From Clostridiales bacterium (GTDB lineage: Bacteria; Bacillota; Clostridia; Caldicoprobacterales; DTU083): a stretch of DNA of 5,150 bases. This document shows, in pieces, positions 1-4,992 of this stretch. The notes under the pieces were generated by a model, which was given only the letters and a program-made list of their open reading frames with translations, did not search any database and had not been told where the DNA came from. The position numbers were made by a program, and so were the translations under genes. The first letter of the stretch is position 1. Each line of letters starts with the position of its first letter. The stretch is from assembly GCA_012512335.1 (NCBI GenBank), contig JAAZEK010000487.1, positions 1 through 5,150 on the forward strand, in the 5' to 3' direction.

Positions 1-575
1 GTACCGTCGAAGGCTTTACCATACGGGAAAACGGCTATGCGCTGGATTTGTCCAGGTTGGGTTATGCCGATGGCGTAAAGTCAGCCAGGAACCAGCTGCA
101 AAGCATAGAATATGAAGTGGGTGTGGGAAATAAAGTTAAGGTTAATTTGGAAGGCAGCGAAGTTTTCTCTGAAATAGGTGGGTTAGAAGGACTGTTTGAA
201 ACATTCCGCAAGCTGGAGATGGCATTAAACGGAGAAACAGCCTATAAGACAGCCAGGATGGATGCTGACACAGGTACAGTTGTAGTTGAAACCCACACCA
301 TGAAGGTGGATGATATGCTGGCGGATTTTGACAAGGACCTCGACCGGCTTTTGAAAGTCAGGTCAGATATGGGTGCAAGATTGAATTATCTTGAACTGAC
401 GGATAATCGCCTTAGGGATGATTATATAAACTTTACTTCTCTTAAAAGTAAAAACGAAGATGTGGATATGGCAGAAATTATTATGCAGCTTAAGATTGAA
501 GAAAATGTGTACAGGGCATCCCTGGCCGCAGGGGCAAGGGTAATACAGCCCACGTTGCTGGACTTTTTGAGGTAG
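1..575 (+). CDS. flgL: Flagellar hook-associated protein 3 (FlgL), 3' part of the gene
   Basis: FlgL joins the flagellar hook (through FlgK) to the filament outside the cell. It is exported by the flagellar type III apparatus. The frame is open from base 3 at the window edge to TAG at 573-575, so the N-terminal part lies upstream of the window; the TTG at 48 is internal and not a start. The C-terminus is diagnostic: a coiled helix with MGARLNYLELTDNRLRDDY, then EDVDMAEIIMQLKIEEN, then ASLAAGARVIQPTLLDFLR at the end. That is the flagellin-like D0/D1 helix of FlgL, with its typical LLDFLR end rather than the LLR end of flagellin. The visible upstream part (about 90 residues) is the variable domain. 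Genes for filament assembly and its control follow on the same strand, as in Bacillus and Clostridium. Family assignment is from remembered family sequences, not a search. Confidence 0.93.
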   Translation, partial: TVEGFTIRENGYALDLSRLGYADGVKSARNQLQSIEYEVGVGNKVKVNLEGSEVFSEIGGLEGLFETFRKLEMALNGETAYKTARMDADTGTVVVETHTMKVDDMLADFDKDLDRLLKVRSDMGARLNYLELTDNRLRDDYINFTSLKSKNEDVDMAEIIMQLKIEENVYRASLAAGARVIQPTLLDFLR

Positions 576-703
576 TAATGAGTAGGTATAAGTAGGTGTG
601 TAGAGATTTTGAGTTTTTAGGGAGAGTTTTCAGGGATATTTATAAGATTTGGGAAATATTTATATAGGATATTAGTGATATTGCTAAGATTTGAGGGATG
701 AGG

Positions 704-1258
704 ATGCTTCGCATAACGCAAAGGTTTGCCCAGATAGGGATTGAGACAAAAAACGCACAGCTTTTTATGCAATCTAAAAAACCACAGCTTAATATGAGCC
801 AGCAGCATGTCAAGGTGGAAATCAGCAGGGAACTTCCCCGAGTGCTGATTGACCAGTACCAATGTTTTGCAGAAGCCGGATTGAAAAATAACATGGATCT
901 GCTTAAGGAAGCCGCATACCTTGCCAGGCAGCAGGCAATGGAGTATATTGGCAAGGTGGCTTCTGATGGGGATGTATTGGCTGCCATTGAAAACGGGGGC
1001 AACCCTATTGCGTATTTTGCGGAGAGGGATGCATATCCTGAAAAGGAATTTAATATGGTTACCATGCCCACAAGCAGACCAAGGTTTGAGGTGGTAGGGG
1101 ATGTTAGATATAATGTACGGCCTGGAGGCGTGCAGTATGACTTTGAGCGAGGAAATGTGGAGATAGAGGCTACGCCGCCAGAGTTGAATATTTATTTGCG
1201 CCAGAAGCCTTTTGTGAAGTTTGAGTTTGTGGGGAAGAATATGGATATTTATCTGTAG
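704..1258 (+). CDS. DUF6470 family protein (YviE-like), between flgL and fliW
   Basis: This is a 184-residue soluble protein with no signal peptide or membrane segment. The N-terminus (ITQRFAQIGIETKNAQL, then KKPQLNM and VKVEISR) and the middle part (LLKEAAYLARQQAMEYIGKVASDGDVL) resemble Bacillus YviE/DUF6470 proteins. These lie between flgL and fliW in many Firmicutes; their biochemical role is not established to my knowledge. The second half has short beta-like segments (RFEVVGDVRYNVRPG, VEIEATPPELNIYL). I chose ATG 704 because GAGGG at 693-697 lies six bases before it. The in-frame ATG at 698 would touch that SD directly. A 120-base AT-rich gap separates it from flgL, so the two may not be tightly coupled. 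Its position suggests a flagellar accessory or export-related role, but that is inference from context. Confidence 0.8.
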   Translation: MLRITQRFAQIGIETKNAQLFMQSKKPQLNMSQQHVKVEISRELPRVLIDQYQCFAEAGLKNNMDLLKEAAYLARQQAMEYIGKVASDGDVLAAIENGGNPIAYFAERDAYPEKEFNMVTMPTSRPRFEVVGDVRYNVRPGGVQYDFERGNVEIEATPPELNIYLRQKPFVKFEFVGKNMDIYL

Positions 1259-1280
1259 TGGTGTTTTATGCTTTTGTTTA

Positions 1281-1331
1281 GCAGTATTTGCCGTTTGCGG
1301 TATTTGCAATTAGCGATACTGCGTTATTTTT
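1281..1331 (+). terminator. Possible hairpin terminator or attenuator between the DUF6470 gene and fliW
   Basis: GCAGTAT (1281-1287) pairs with ATACTGC (1316-1322). Inside this, TTGC/GCAA and CCG/CGG can form a second stem, and a T-rich run follows at 1324-1333. The outer stem is only 7 bp with a long interior, so it could be a weak terminator, an RNA-processing site, or chance. The stretch between the two genes (1259-1439) holds no ORF that I can support. Confidence 0.3.
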
Positions 1332-1427
1332 TTGGTCATTTTTGATATTGGGGTGTTGTAGTAGGGGATTTGGAGTGGTAAGATAGTTAAAAGGGATGTG
1401 GAAGAGGATACGGAAATATAAGGGTGT

Positions 1428-1433
1428 AGGAGG
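1428..1433 (+). promoter_or_regulatory. Ribosome binding site that fixes the fliW start
   Basis: AGGAGG is a perfect SD. The upstream in-frame ATG at 1434 touches it with no spacing, while ATG 1440 is six bases away. This makes 1440 the real start. The SD is GGA-rich and followed by GGAUGGAUAUG, so CsrA could also bind here, but no hairpin is obvious. Confidence 0.85.
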
Positions 1434-1439
1434 ATGGAT

Positions 1440-2039
1440 ATGTATTTAAAAACAAAACATTTTGGAACAATAGAGATAGATGAAAAGGAGATAATTTTTT
1501 TCCCGGAAGGTGTGCCGGGTTTTGAAGATGTGAAAAAATTTGTGATTATATCGGACCCGGATGATGTTTCGCATTTTAAATGGCTACAGGGGGTGGATAA
1601 TACCGATTTGGCTTTTGTTATTATTAACCCGAAAGTGATTAAGCCGGATTATGTCGTGGATATTGAAGATGACGAGGTAGAAGTGCTGGACATACAGGAT
1701 GTGAACCAGGTTTTGGTTTATTGTATTGTGGTGGTGCCGGAAGATATATCTAAGATAAGGGCTAATCTTAAGGCGCCGGTTATTATTAATAAGGCAAATA
1801 TGCGGGGCAAACAGGTGGTAATGGAAAAGGATGATTACCCCATGAGGTATTATTTTTATGAGCGGTTTAAGGTTAAAGGTGAGGATGAGGAAGAGAAGGA
1901 AGACAGGAAGAATGAGGGTGTAGGGAAGGAAGAGGCAGAGGATATAGAAAATAAGGATATAGAGAAGGAAAAGATAGAGGAAAACAGTGTGGAGAAGGAC
2001 ATAATTGGACAAACATCTCCTGAGGAGATAGGAGGTTAG
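1440..2039 (+). CDS. fliW: FliW, flagellar assembly factor and CsrA antagonist, with a charged C-terminal extension
   Basis: FliW is a cytoplasmic beta-barrel protein that binds CsrA and blocks its RNA binding. Free flagellin binds FliW and so releases CsrA to repress flagellin translation. The family core is clear: HFGTIEI near residue 8, FFPEGVPGFED at 20-30, FKWLQGVDN at 46-54, LAFVIINP at 57-64, APVIINKANMRGKQVV at 112-127, and YPMRYYF at 133-139. The protein has 199 residues, while FliW is usually about 145-155. The extra 50 residues (from about 147) are almost only E, K, D, N and I, with no family match that I know. They are probably disordered or helical. The coding strand there is a nearly pure purine tract. 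csrA follows eight bases after the stop, and its RBS lies inside the end of fliW, so translational coupling is likely. Confidence 0.95.
   Translation: MYLKTKHFGTIEIDEKEIIFFPEGVPGFEDVKKFVIISDPDDVSHFKWLQGVDNTDLAFVIINPKVIKPDYVVDIEDDEVEVLDIQDVNQVLVYCIVVVPEDISKIRANLKAPVIINKANMRGKQVVMEKDDYPMRYYFYERFKVKGEDEEEKEDRKNEGVGKEEAEDIENKDIEKEKIEENSVEKDIIGQTSPEEIGG
2015..2035 (+). promoter_or_regulatory. Hairpin and Shine-Dalgarno of csrA inside the end of fliW
   Basis: ATCTCC (2015-2020) pairs perfectly with GGAGAT (2024-2029) around a TGA loop. The SD AGGAGG (2030-2035) lies next to it, 12 bases before the csrA ATG. The CTCC of the 5' arm could pair instead with GGAG of the SD (2031-2034), so two exclusive folds are possible: SD free or SD masked. 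Ribosomes finishing fliW would unfold both. The fold is seen in the sequence; the regulatory effect is inference. Confidence 0.45.
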
Positions 2040-2047
2040 GTCAGGCT

Positions 2048-2269
2048 ATGTTGGTGTTGTCAAGAAAGAAGAATGAGTCTATTATAGTGGGAGAAGATAT
2101 AGAGATTGTGGTATTGGATATACAGGGAGATCAGGTGCGGTTAGGGATTAAGGCACCAATAAATGTGTCTGTACATAGGAAAGAAGTATTTGAAGAGATA
2201 CAGCAGGAGAATAGGAAGGCAGCGGAGACGAAGGCTTATGATGCGTTGAGAGGGTTGTGGAAGAAGTAA
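2048..2269 (+). CDS. csrA: CsrA, RNA-binding translational regulator
   Basis: CsrA is a small dimeric protein that binds GGA motifs in mRNA leaders. In flagellated Firmicutes its main target is the flagellin leader. The protein has 73 residues and matches the family throughout: MLVLSRKKNESI at the N-terminus with R6 in the first strand, VRLGIKAP at 30-37, and V42-H43-R44 in the RNA-binding edge strand. A C-terminal helix follows (EEIQQENRKAA). The 73-residue length, with a tail after the core helix, is typical of Firmicutes. Its RBS overlaps the end of fliW, so activator and antagonist are made from one message. A strong terminator follows directly, and the gene it controls lies next. Confidence 0.98.
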   Translation: MLVLSRKKNESIIVGEDIEIVVLDIQGDQVRLGIKAPINVSVHRKEVFEEIQQENRKAAETKAYDALRGLWKK

Positions 2270-2275
2270 CATAAA

Positions 2276-2329
2276 AATACTTTAGAAAATTTTAAATTTG
2301 TCCAAAATTAATCTAAAGTATTTTTTTTT
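2276..2329 (+). terminator. Rho-independent terminator after csrA
   Basis: AATACTTTAGA (2276-2286) pairs perfectly with TCTAAAGTATT (2312-2322). The loop is AT-rich (25 bases) and a run of T's continues to 2329. The A-run before the stem (2273-2277) and the T-run after it make it able to work in both directions. The 3' arm and T-run are also part of the flagellin promoter. Confidence 0.9.
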
Positions 2330-2340
2330 ATTTTCGATAT
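2314..2340 (+). promoter_or_regulatory. Sigma-28 (SigD/FliA-type) promoter of the flagellin gene
   Basis: TAAA (2314-2317), a 15-base spacer, and TTCGATAT (2333-2340) match the Bacillus SigD consensus TAAA-N15-GCCGATAT in all but two bases of the -10. Transcription should start near 2347, giving a leader of about 92 bases. The -35 lies inside the 3' arm of the csrA terminator, and the T-run forms the spacer. Late flagellar control by sigma-28 is the known rule for flagellin genes. Confidence 0.85.
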
Positions 2341-2362
2341 ATATTGTGAAAGCAGTAAATAA

Positions 2363-2374
2363 GGCTGGCCAGCC
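2363..2374 (+). repeat. 12-base perfect palindrome in the flagellin leader
   Basis: GGCTGGCCAGCC reads the same on both strands. In RNA it can form a GGCU/AGCC hairpin with a GGCC loop, close to the predicted 5' end of the flagellin mRNA. It could stabilise the message or bind a protein. It is unusually GC-rich for this leader. Confidence 0.5.
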
Positions 2375-2395
2375 ATTTATATTTAGTAAAGGATA

Positions 2396-2431
2396 AGGGC
2401 ATGGATGCCCTAAAATAAATATCAAGGAGGA
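2396..2431 (+). promoter_or_regulatory. CsrA binding sites and Shine-Dalgarno in the flagellin leader
   Basis: GGGC (2397-2400) pairs with GCCC (2407-2410), extended by A-U on the outside and inside. The loop is AUGGAU (2401-2406), the ANGGAN hexaloop that CsrA prefers. A second site is the SD AGGAGGA (2425-2431), eight bases before the ATG, with two overlapping GGA motifs. A further GGA lies at 2391-2393. The spacing of about 23 bases between loop and SD suits one CsrA dimer bridging both, as known for the Bacillus subtilis hag leader. Binding would block ribosome entry. Confidence 0.8.
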
Positions 2432-2438
2432 TAAATTT

Positions 2439-3338
2439 ATGAGAATTAATAACAACTTAATGGCTTTGAATGCTCATCGTCAGTTAGGTATCACCAATTC
2501 TTCCAGTTCTAAGTCAATGGAGAAATTATCATCAGGTTTAAGAATCAACAGAGCTGGAGATGATGCTGCTGGTTTGGCAATTTCTGAAAAGATGAGAGGG
2601 CAAATTAGAGGTTTAAATATGGCTTCAAGAAATGCTCAAGATGGTATTTCTTTGATTCAAACGGCAGAAGGAGCACTTCAAGAAACCCATGCAATTCTTC
2701 AACGTATGAGAGAGTTGGCAGTTCAAGCTGCAACTGATACAAATACAGGGGTTGATAGAGGGGAATTGCAAAAAGAGATGAACCAGCTTATCGATGAAAT
2801 TGATAGGATTGCAAAGAATACGGAGTTTAATACTCAAAACTTATTAGGGGAAACTAACTCGGGTGGTGATTTTACAGGGCAACCTACAAAATTCACGTTT
2901 CATATAGGAGCTAATGAAGGGCAGAAGATTGACCTGGAAATTAACTCAATGCACGCTTCAGGTATTGGTACAACAAATAGTGGCGGAGAAGTTACAACTG
3001 CTGTAAGAAGTCTAAGAACTTCTGGTGCAGCTACTACAGGTGGCATTTTAACTCAAAGTGGGGCAGATTCAGCTATTACAGTAATAAATGATGCTATTGA
3101 AATGGTATCTGCTGAAAGGGCAAAATTAGGTGCATACCAAAACAGACTTGAACATACCATTAGAAATCTAGATAATACTTCTGAAAACCTACAAGCAGCA
3201 GAAAGTAGAATCAGAGATGTAGACATGGCGAAGGAAATGATGGAATTCACTAAGCAAAACATCCTTCAGCAAGCAGCTCAAGCTATGTTGGCTCAAGCTC
3301 AGCAAAATCCTCAAGGTGTATTACAACTCTTAAGGTAA
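2439..3338 (+). CDS. hag: Flagellin (exon 1 plus the tail encoded inside the intron; unspliced form)
   Basis: Flagellin is the filament subunit, exported unfolded and polymerised at the filament tip. The unspliced frame gives 299 residues. The N-terminal D0/D1 helices are highly conserved (MRINNNLMALNAHRQL; KLSSGLRINRAGDDAAGLAI; LQRMRELAVQAATDT near residues 88-102). A short, G/T-rich variable part lies around 140-205. C-terminal D1/D0 helices follow (SAERAKLGAYQNRLEHTI; SRIRDVDMAKEMMEFTKQNI; PQGVLQLLR at the end). Short length means no large outer domain. Start is ATG 2439 with AGGAGG eight bases before. A group I intron interrupts the gene near its end. Exon 1 ends at 3311 (best P1 pairing) or 3293 (best protein length). 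The last codons up to TAA 3336-3338 are therefore intron RNA that still encodes a normal flagellin end. Regulation is by sigma-28, CsrA/FliW and perhaps splicing. Confidence 0.95.
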   Translation: MRINNNLMALNAHRQLGITNSSSSKSMEKLSSGLRINRAGDDAAGLAISEKMRGQIRGLNMASRNAQDGISLIQTAEGALQETHAILQRMRELAVQAATDTNTGVDRGELQKEMNQLIDEIDRIAKNTEFNTQNLLGETNSGGDFTGQPTKFTFHIGANEGQKIDLEINSMHASGIGTTNSGGEVTTAVRSLRTSGAATTGGILTQSGADSAITVINDAIEMVSAERAKLGAYQNRLEHTIRNLDNTSENLQAAESRIRDVDMAKEMMEFTKQNILQQAAQAMLAQAQQNPQGVLQLLR

Positions 3339-3687
3339 TGCTGTACGGGGTCCATTAGAGAGTAATCTCTAATTGCAAATTGGGTGAATTGCTGGAACGT
3401 CCTTAAGCTAACTAAACTACAACGTAACCGGAAACGGTAAGCGTGATAGTTAAAAATTAGTTAGATTGGATAACCAGCAGCCGAGCTCCTGTACCGAAAG
3501 GTTGGAGAAGGTTCAACGACTAGGACGAACGGCCTACGGCAATGACAAATTGTACGGCTATGAGGTCTGTAGGGGTAGAGGTGCCCTCGAAGTACCCAAC
3601 AACCAGCCGGCGAACTCGGAATTACGCTAAGTAGGTGGCAGGTTGAAGATATAGTCTGGCAAATAGTGAAAGCTATTTGATGGTCCG
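3312..3687 (+). ncRNA. Group I self-splicing intron (IA type) in the flagellin gene
   Basis: The core is complete by eye. P2 is a perfect 8-bp hairpin with a GUAA loop (3354-3373). P3 is UUGGGU 3380-3385 with ACCCAA 3594-3599. P4 is UUGCUGG 3389-3395 with CCAGCAG 3474-3480. P5 is GUCC 3399-3402 with GGAU 3468-3471, plus CUAACUAA/UUAGUUAG (3408-3415/3457-3464). P6 is CC/GG and CUCC/GGAG, capped by ACC-GAAA-GGU (3481-3511). P7 is GACUA 3518-3522 with UAGUC 3652-3656. P7.1/P7.2 lie at 3523-3593. P8 is 3600-3608 with 3637-3645. P9 is 3660-3666 with 3673-3679, and P9.0 is GG/CC. Omega-G is 3687. The classical R (GUUCAACGACUA) and S (AAGAUAUAGUC) boxes are exact. P1 is less sure: AUCCU 3307-3311 with GGGGU 3347-3351. 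It has no homing-endonuclease ORF. If splicing occurs at 3293 the intron starts at 3294. Confidence 0.93.
3318..3341 (+). other. Hairpin in the P1 loop that overlaps the first flagellin stop codon
   Basis: GUAUUAC (3318-3324) pairs with GUAAUGC (3335-3341) in seven pairs, one of them U-G. The stem includes codons for V and L of the first tail and the stop UAA (3336-3338). Coding and folding constraints are thus stacked on the same bases. It sits between the two P1 strands of the model with the splice at 3311. Confidence 0.55.
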
Positions 3688-3732
3688 CAAGCAAACCAAG
3701 CACCTCAAGGAGTTCTTCAATTATTAAGATAA
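3688..3732 (+). CDS. hag: Flagellin exon 2: second, alternative C-terminus
   Basis: This 45-base exon encodes QANQAPQGVLQLLR and TAA (3730-3732). It begins right after omega-G, on a codon boundary. It is the standard flagellin D0 end, which packs in the filament core and follows ...MLA in related proteins. Joined after GCT 3293 it gives a flagellin of the same length as the unspliced form, ending MLAQANQAPQGVLQLLR. Joined after CCT 3311 it gives one six residues longer. It aligns base for base with 3294-3338 (also 45 bases, 32 identical). It lacks any start or RBS, so it can be expressed only by splicing. The flagellin terminator lies 35 bases after its stop, showing that the transcript reaches it. 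Confidence 0.85.
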   Translation, partial: QANQAPQGVLQLLR

Positions 3733-3766
3733 TTAACACTCAAGTTATAAACATATTAATAGCAGC

Positions 3767-3802
3767 AGAGGGTCAGGGGATTATTACCTCTGGCTCTTTT
3801 TT
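3767..3802 (+). terminator. Rho-independent terminator of the flagellin gene
   Basis: AGGGTCAGGGG (3769-3779) pairs with CCTCTGGCTCT (3787-3797) in 11 pairs including G-T pairs, around a 7-base loop (ATTATTA). A run of T's (3797-3802) follows. It lies after exon 2, so intron and both tails are in one transcript. Its T-run meets the end of the minus-strand transposase fragment. Confidence 0.93.
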
Positions 3803-4247
3803 AATTTAATTGGGGTTCCAACTTCTGAGGGGTAATATAGACCTTTTTAATAAACCGCTGTATGGTGCAAAAAGATACTTCATCATAAGAAATATATCCA
3901 TTAGCAATGGGTTCATGATGTATAGATTTAGTAGAATGCTTAGGTATTTCCATTTTGCTGGTAATAATAAAATCTTTAGCATTTTTAGAAAGAAACCGTG
4001 AGGAACCTTTATCAGAACGAGATTTGAGAGAGAGTCCATCAATGCCATATTTTCTGTAAAGACGCAACCAATCATTAATGGTAGAAGTGGAGTAAGTTTT
4101 AGATAGTCCACCGGGAACATCAAATGTATTAGCAATCACCTCCTGCAGATACTCTTTAGCGGTGCTCTGAGAAAAAGTGTTTGTAAGTAAAGGCGTAATT
4201 AATGAATAGCGAAAAAGAGCTATCTTTTGTTTTAAATTATTATCCAT
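3801..4247 (-). pseudogene. Helix-turn-helix transposase, N-terminal fragment
   Basis: The fragment has 148 residues. It starts at ATG 4247 with AGGAAG nine bases before it on the minus strand; the TTG two codons upstream is a poorer choice. A helix-turn-helix of the IS481/IS3-like type is visible (STSTINDWLRLYRKYGIDGL at about 53-72, then SRSDKGSSRFLS). A second wHTH-like part follows (ANGYISYDEVSFCTIQRFIKK). In such transposases the DDE RNase-H-like domain comes next, usually soon after a KLEP-like linker. Here the frame reads KLEPQLN and stops at 3801-3803, inside the T-run of the flagellin terminator. No DDE residues remain. Without the catalytic core it cannot transpose DNA, though it could still bind IS ends. 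Family assignment is by eye. Confidence 0.75.
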
Positions 4248-4464
4248 GCACAATGACTTCCTGTAAAATTAATATCAACAATATTATGGACTTAAAGTAG
4301 TAGAAAAAGACTTAATAAAGTGTGTGGGATGGGATTAATAGAAAGAATTCATTTTCATAAACAGAAAAAGAGATAAAAAAGAATTATAAAAATGCAAGAG
4401 AACTATCGAAAAAGGGGGTAACAAGTTAAAAAAAGACACAAAGATAGTAGGGGAATGAAAAATT

Positions 4465-4992
4465 TTATTGTTTAGAAAAGAAATATTTAGGCATACGGCA
4501 GAAATATTCAAAGTTGAAATCATTACCGGAATCCATAAATATTTTCATCTTATCAATAATATATTTGAGCTCGGAACGATTAATATTGGTATAGAAGTTA
4601 TTAAAATTAAAGCTAGCAAAAAAGAACCTCACGAGAGGAGGGCAAAGATGAATACGCTTTTTAAAAGAGCAAAGATATATACTGCTGATAGGACAATGAG
4701 GGTAGAATGACTGTAGCACAGATACTACTTTGGAATAATTGTAGTTCATGACATACAGATAGTATATGCAACAGATAGTATATGCATAGGAAAAAAACTC
4801 AAAAGAGTACTGATAATATGGGATAATAAAGCTTGGTAAAACAGAGAAAGTCTTTTTACAGGACGGACATTTGAGGCGAAGTACATGAATACGAAAAGAT
4901 GTATAAAGAGTAATGACATTACGTTGGTAGTAGCCATGCCGATGCAAGCGCCCGAGGTAACCACAATTTTTGCAGCCAAAAAGTGCCGAAAT
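4465..4992 (-). CDS. DUF6431-like zinc-finger protein of an IS element, apparent AUU start
   Basis: The protein has 175 residues if it starts at ATT 4992-4990. Two CxxC pairs are seen, C7-x2-C10 (GCKNCG) and C42-x2-C45 (KCPSCKK), with HRHGYYQRN between them. LPSFIIPYYQYS follows, which recalls DUF6431 proteins linked to transposases in Clostridia. This is a zinc-ribbon DNA-binding pattern. There is no ATG, GTG or TTG between the in-frame stop (5005-5007) and the first cysteine pair. AGGGAGG (minus strand, 5006-5000) lies seven bases before ATT, so a rare AUU start is the best reading. The next usable start, TTG 4947, would cut off C7-x2-C10. The C-terminal half is rich in F, Y, I and S and less family-like. 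Function is unknown; it may help transposition. It could also be a decayed gene. Confidence 0.6.
   Translation of the reverse strand: MSALFGCKNCGYLGRLHRHGYYQRNVITLYTSFRIHVLRLKCPSCKKTFSVLPSFIIPYYQYSFEFFSYAYTICCIYYLYVMNYNYSKVVSVLQSFYPHCPISSIYLCSFKKRIHLCPPLVRFFFASFNFNNFYTNINRSELKYIIDKMKIFMDSGNDFNFEYFCRMPKYFFSKQ

Noticed and set aside
576..703. Short repeats (AGTAGGT-like) between flgL and the DUF6470 gene
   Set aside because: Only two or three imperfect copies in AT-rich DNA; no array, hairpin or promoter that I can support.
617..1309. Long minus-strand open frames opposite the DUF6470 gene
   Set aside because: Composition is atypical (rich in H, I, L) and the plus strand has a family-like gene with an RBS.
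1434..1436. ATG 1434 as fliW start
   Set aside because: It touches the AGGAGG SD with no spacing; ATG 1440 has the right distance.
3294..3380. Cyclic-di-GMP riboswitch in front of the ribozyme, as in a Clostridioides difficile intron
   Set aside because: Only about 40 bases separate the first tail from P3, filled by the guide and P2. There is no room for an aptamer.
3339..3687. IStron (group I intron fused to an IS) with the downstream IS remnant as its transposase
   Set aside because: The intron closes with P9.0 and omega-G at 3687 and exon 2 follows; the IS lies outside, beyond the terminator and on the other strand. No ORF lies within the intron.
3336..3732. Simple pseudogene: flagellin with a disrupted end followed by debris
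   Set aside because: The intervening bases have a complete group I core with exact R and S boxes, and both tails keep their protein sequence.
3461..3739. Minus-strand open frame across the intron
   Set aside because: It runs against highly structured intron core and exon 2, has no family features and no convincing RBS. It is a shadow.
4468..4710. Plus-strand 80-codon frame
   Set aside because: It is opposite the zinc-finger ORF, and its sequence is the low-complexity complement of F/Y-rich codons.
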